A DNA stretch of 6,531 nucleotides, taken from assembly GCA_003527965.1 (NCBI GenBank), contig DPVY01000199.1:3608-10138 (forward strand), in the 5' to 3' direction. The DNA is from Fidelibacterota bacterium. GTDB lineage: Bacteria; Fidelibacterota; UBA2242. The notes below the pieces were generated by a model. It made no database searches, had not been told where the DNA came from, and was given only the letters and a program-made list of their open reading frames with translations. Positions 5,244 to 6,531 of the stretch are shown here, in pieces (position 1 is the stretch's first letter; each line of letters begins with the position of its first letter). Position numbers and translations under genes: made by a program.

Positions 5244-6024
5244 CACCCGTAAAACGATTCTGGTAGCGCTGGCGGTTTGTCTGGTTTGTTCCGTCCTGGT
5301 GTCCACTGCCGCGGTAGGATTAAAAGGCATTCAGAATAAAAATAAGGAACTTGATAAATTAAAGAATATTCTTTCAGCCGGTAATATCGGTACGGATGAT
5401 GCCGATATCCGCCGAGTATTTGCCGAAAAAATTGAAGCCGATATCGTTGAGTTGTCAACCGGAAAAATTATTTCAAAAGATCAGTATAATGCTTTGTTGA
5501 ATCCCGATGTGTTTGATATTAAAAGGATTGCAAAAGATCCGCAATATAGTCGCAAAATAAGTCCATCGGCGGACATTGCCCAGATTAAACAAATGCCCAA
5601 ATATATGGCAATCTACCGGGTGATAGAAAAGGGCGAAATTCAAAAAGTTATTCTGCCAATTTACGGTAAGGGCTTATGGTCGACAATGTACGGATTTATC
5701 GCTCTGGATAAGGACCTGACGACCGTGAAGGGGTTTACCTTTTACGATCACGGAGAAACGCCGGGGCTGGGCGGCGAGGTAGACAATCCACGCTGGAAGC
5801 AGAGTTGGATCGATAAAAAATTATTTGACGAAAATGGTCAACTTAAAATAGAAGTAATCAAAGATAAGGTCGACAGAGAAAAGCCGGACGCGCAATACCA
5901 GGTGGATGGACTTTCAGGGGCAACCATCACGACCCGCGGCGTCGATGCCCTAGTCAGATTCTGGCTGAGCGAGAGCGGTTACGGACCGTATATCGAGCGG
6001 ATGAGAACGGGAGAACAGGGATGA
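5230..6024 (+). CDS. nqrC: Na+-translocating NADH:quinone reductase subunit C
   Basis: A 264-residue subunit with one N-terminal membrane helix (about 9-30, TILVALAVCLVCSVLVSTAA) and a periplasmic FMN-binding domain. It carries the second covalent FMN of Na+-NQR and relays electrons from the NqrD/E iron-sulfur centre towards NqrB. The flavinylation motif DGLSGATITTRGVD is intact, with acceptor T232, the target of the flavin transferase ApbE. The G(K)GLWSTMYGFIAL segment and FYDHGETPGLGGEVDNPRW near 174-192 are conserved parts of the FMN-binding domain shared with RnfG. The retained N-terminal VSTAAVGLK and the NKxLDKLKNIL stretch fit NqrC rather than RnfG. It overlaps nqrB by 14 bases and nqrD by four (ATGA). 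ApbE is not encoded in the window and must come from elsewhere. Confidence 0.95.
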   Translation: MSTDSTRKTILVALAVCLVCSVLVSTAAVGLKGIQNKNKELDKLKNILSAGNIGTDDADIRRVFAEKIEADIVELSTGKIISKDQYNALLNPDVFDIKRIAKDPQYSRKISPSADIAQIKQMPKYMAIYRVIEKGEIQKVILPIYGKGLWSTMYGFIALDKDLTTVKGFTFYDHGETPGLGGEVDNPRWKQSWIDKKLFDENGQLKIEVIKDKVDREKPDAQYQVDGLSGATITTRGVDALVRFWLSESGYGPYIERMRTGEQG

Positions 6025-6531
6025 ACAAACTGAAAAAGATTGTCAAGACGCCCATTATTGTGGAGAACCCCATCGTTTTTCAAATTCTGGGAATATGCTC
6101 GGCTTTGGCGGTAACCTCCAAGTTGGAAACGTCGATAGTCATGTCCCTGGCGGTTATTTTTGTCCTTTCCTTTTCGAATTTATCGGTTAGTTTAATCCGG
6201 AAACATATTCCGGGCAGTATTCGCATTATTGTGGAGATGACGATCATCGCCTCGCTGGTAATTATTGTCGATCAAATCATTAAAGCTTTTGCCTACGATA
6301 TCAGCAAGCAACTTTCCGTCTATGTCGGATTGATTATCACTAACTGTATTATTATGGGGCGGGCGGAAGCCTTTGCGCTAAAAAATCCGCCGCTGGAGAG
6401 TTTTCTGGATGGGATTGGGAATGGATTAGGATATGCGGTTGTCCTTTTGATTGTCGGATTTTTTAGGGAACTGATTGGTTCGGGGAAATTGCTGGGCTTT
6501 CAGGTTCTACCGGTTTATACCGAAGGCGGCT
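6021..6531 (+). CDS. nqrD: Na+-translocating NADH:quinone reductase subunit D (3' end cut by window)
   Basis: The first 170 codons of an integral membrane subunit; the rest lies beyond the right edge (usual length about 210). NqrD and NqrE form a pseudo-symmetric pair that holds an intramembrane 2Fe-2S centre between cysteines from each subunit. Both expected NqrD cysteines are seen: C26 in LGICSALAVT and C109 in ITNCIIMGRAEAFA, each three residues earlier than in Vibrio because of a shorter N-terminus. VDQIIKAFAYDISKQLSVYVGL and LDGIGNGLGYAVVLL are strongly typical of NqrD and set it apart from NqrE. GGGAG-like GGGAG (6009-6013) precedes the ATG by 7 bases, inside nqrC, and the ATG overlaps the nqrC stop. 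nqrE and nqrF should follow. Confidence 0.95.
   Translation, partial: MNKLKKIVKTPIIVENPIVFQILGICSALAVTSKLETSIVMSLAVIFVLSFSNLSVSLIRKHIPGSIRIIVEMTIIASLVIIVDQIIKAFAYDISKQLSVYVGLIITNCIIMGRAEAFALKNPPLESFLDGIGNGLGYAVVLLIVGFFRELIGSGKLLGFQVLPVYTEGG

Noticed and set aside
4736..5458. Minus-strand open frames opposite nqrB and nqrC
   Set aside because: They lie fully opposite well-conserved genes and their composition is that of a reversed coding frame.
2695..6531. Rnf complex (rnfC-rnfD-rnfG-rnfE) instead of nqr
   Set aside because: The first gene lacks the cysteine-rich 4Fe-4S motifs of RnfC and starts with the NqrA signature; gene order A-B-C-D and the NqrB and NqrD sequences are those of Na+-NQR.

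Overview
The window is one densely packed, same-strand stretch (all genes on +) with two functional blocks and one clear intergenic gap. The first block (positions 23 to 2408) has four genes: an ArsR-type repressor, a sulfide:quinone oxidoreductase-like flavoprotein, a TusE/DsrC-type sulfur carrier and a DsrE2-type protein. Gaps are tiny or overlapping (ATGA overlap between genes 1 and 2; 12 and 11 bases between the later pairs), so it reads as one operon that oxidises or senses sulfide and passes the sulfane sulfur to carrier proteins. A putative intrinsic terminator lies about 150 bases after the last stop codon.

The second block (2695 to the right edge) is the start of an nqr operon in the standard order nqrA, nqrB, nqrC, nqrD. 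It encodes the membrane-bound Na+-translocating NADH:quinone oxidoreductase. Every junction overlaps (1, 14 and 4 bases). nqrD is cut by the window edge, and nqrE and nqrF would be expected just beyond it. The diagnostic residues are visible: flavinylation motifs in NqrB (with an unusual Arg) and NqrC, and the two iron-sulfur cysteines of NqrD.

The two blocks meet at the quinone pool: SQR would reduce quinone with electrons from sulfide, and Nqr would reduce it with NADH while pumping Na+. Whether they are co-regulated cannot be told from sequence; the terminator-like hairpin argues for separate transcripts.

The organism is probably a Gram-negative bacterium of moderate GC (mid-40s percent by eye) from a sulfidic, perhaps marine or anoxic, habitat. 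Nqr is typical of such bacteria, and the compact operons with strong AGGAG ribosome sites and an intergenic array of degenerate GCTGGAT heptamers fit an environmental FCB-type or Desulfobacterota-type genome. That placement is a guess.

Nothing here is a wholly unknown system. The parts most worth following are the self-contained ArsR-SQR-TusE-DsrE2 cassette, the loss of the first redox cysteine in the DsrC-family protein, the cysteine pattern of the repressor, the SRAT flavin site of NqrB, and the intergenic repeat/hairpin region.
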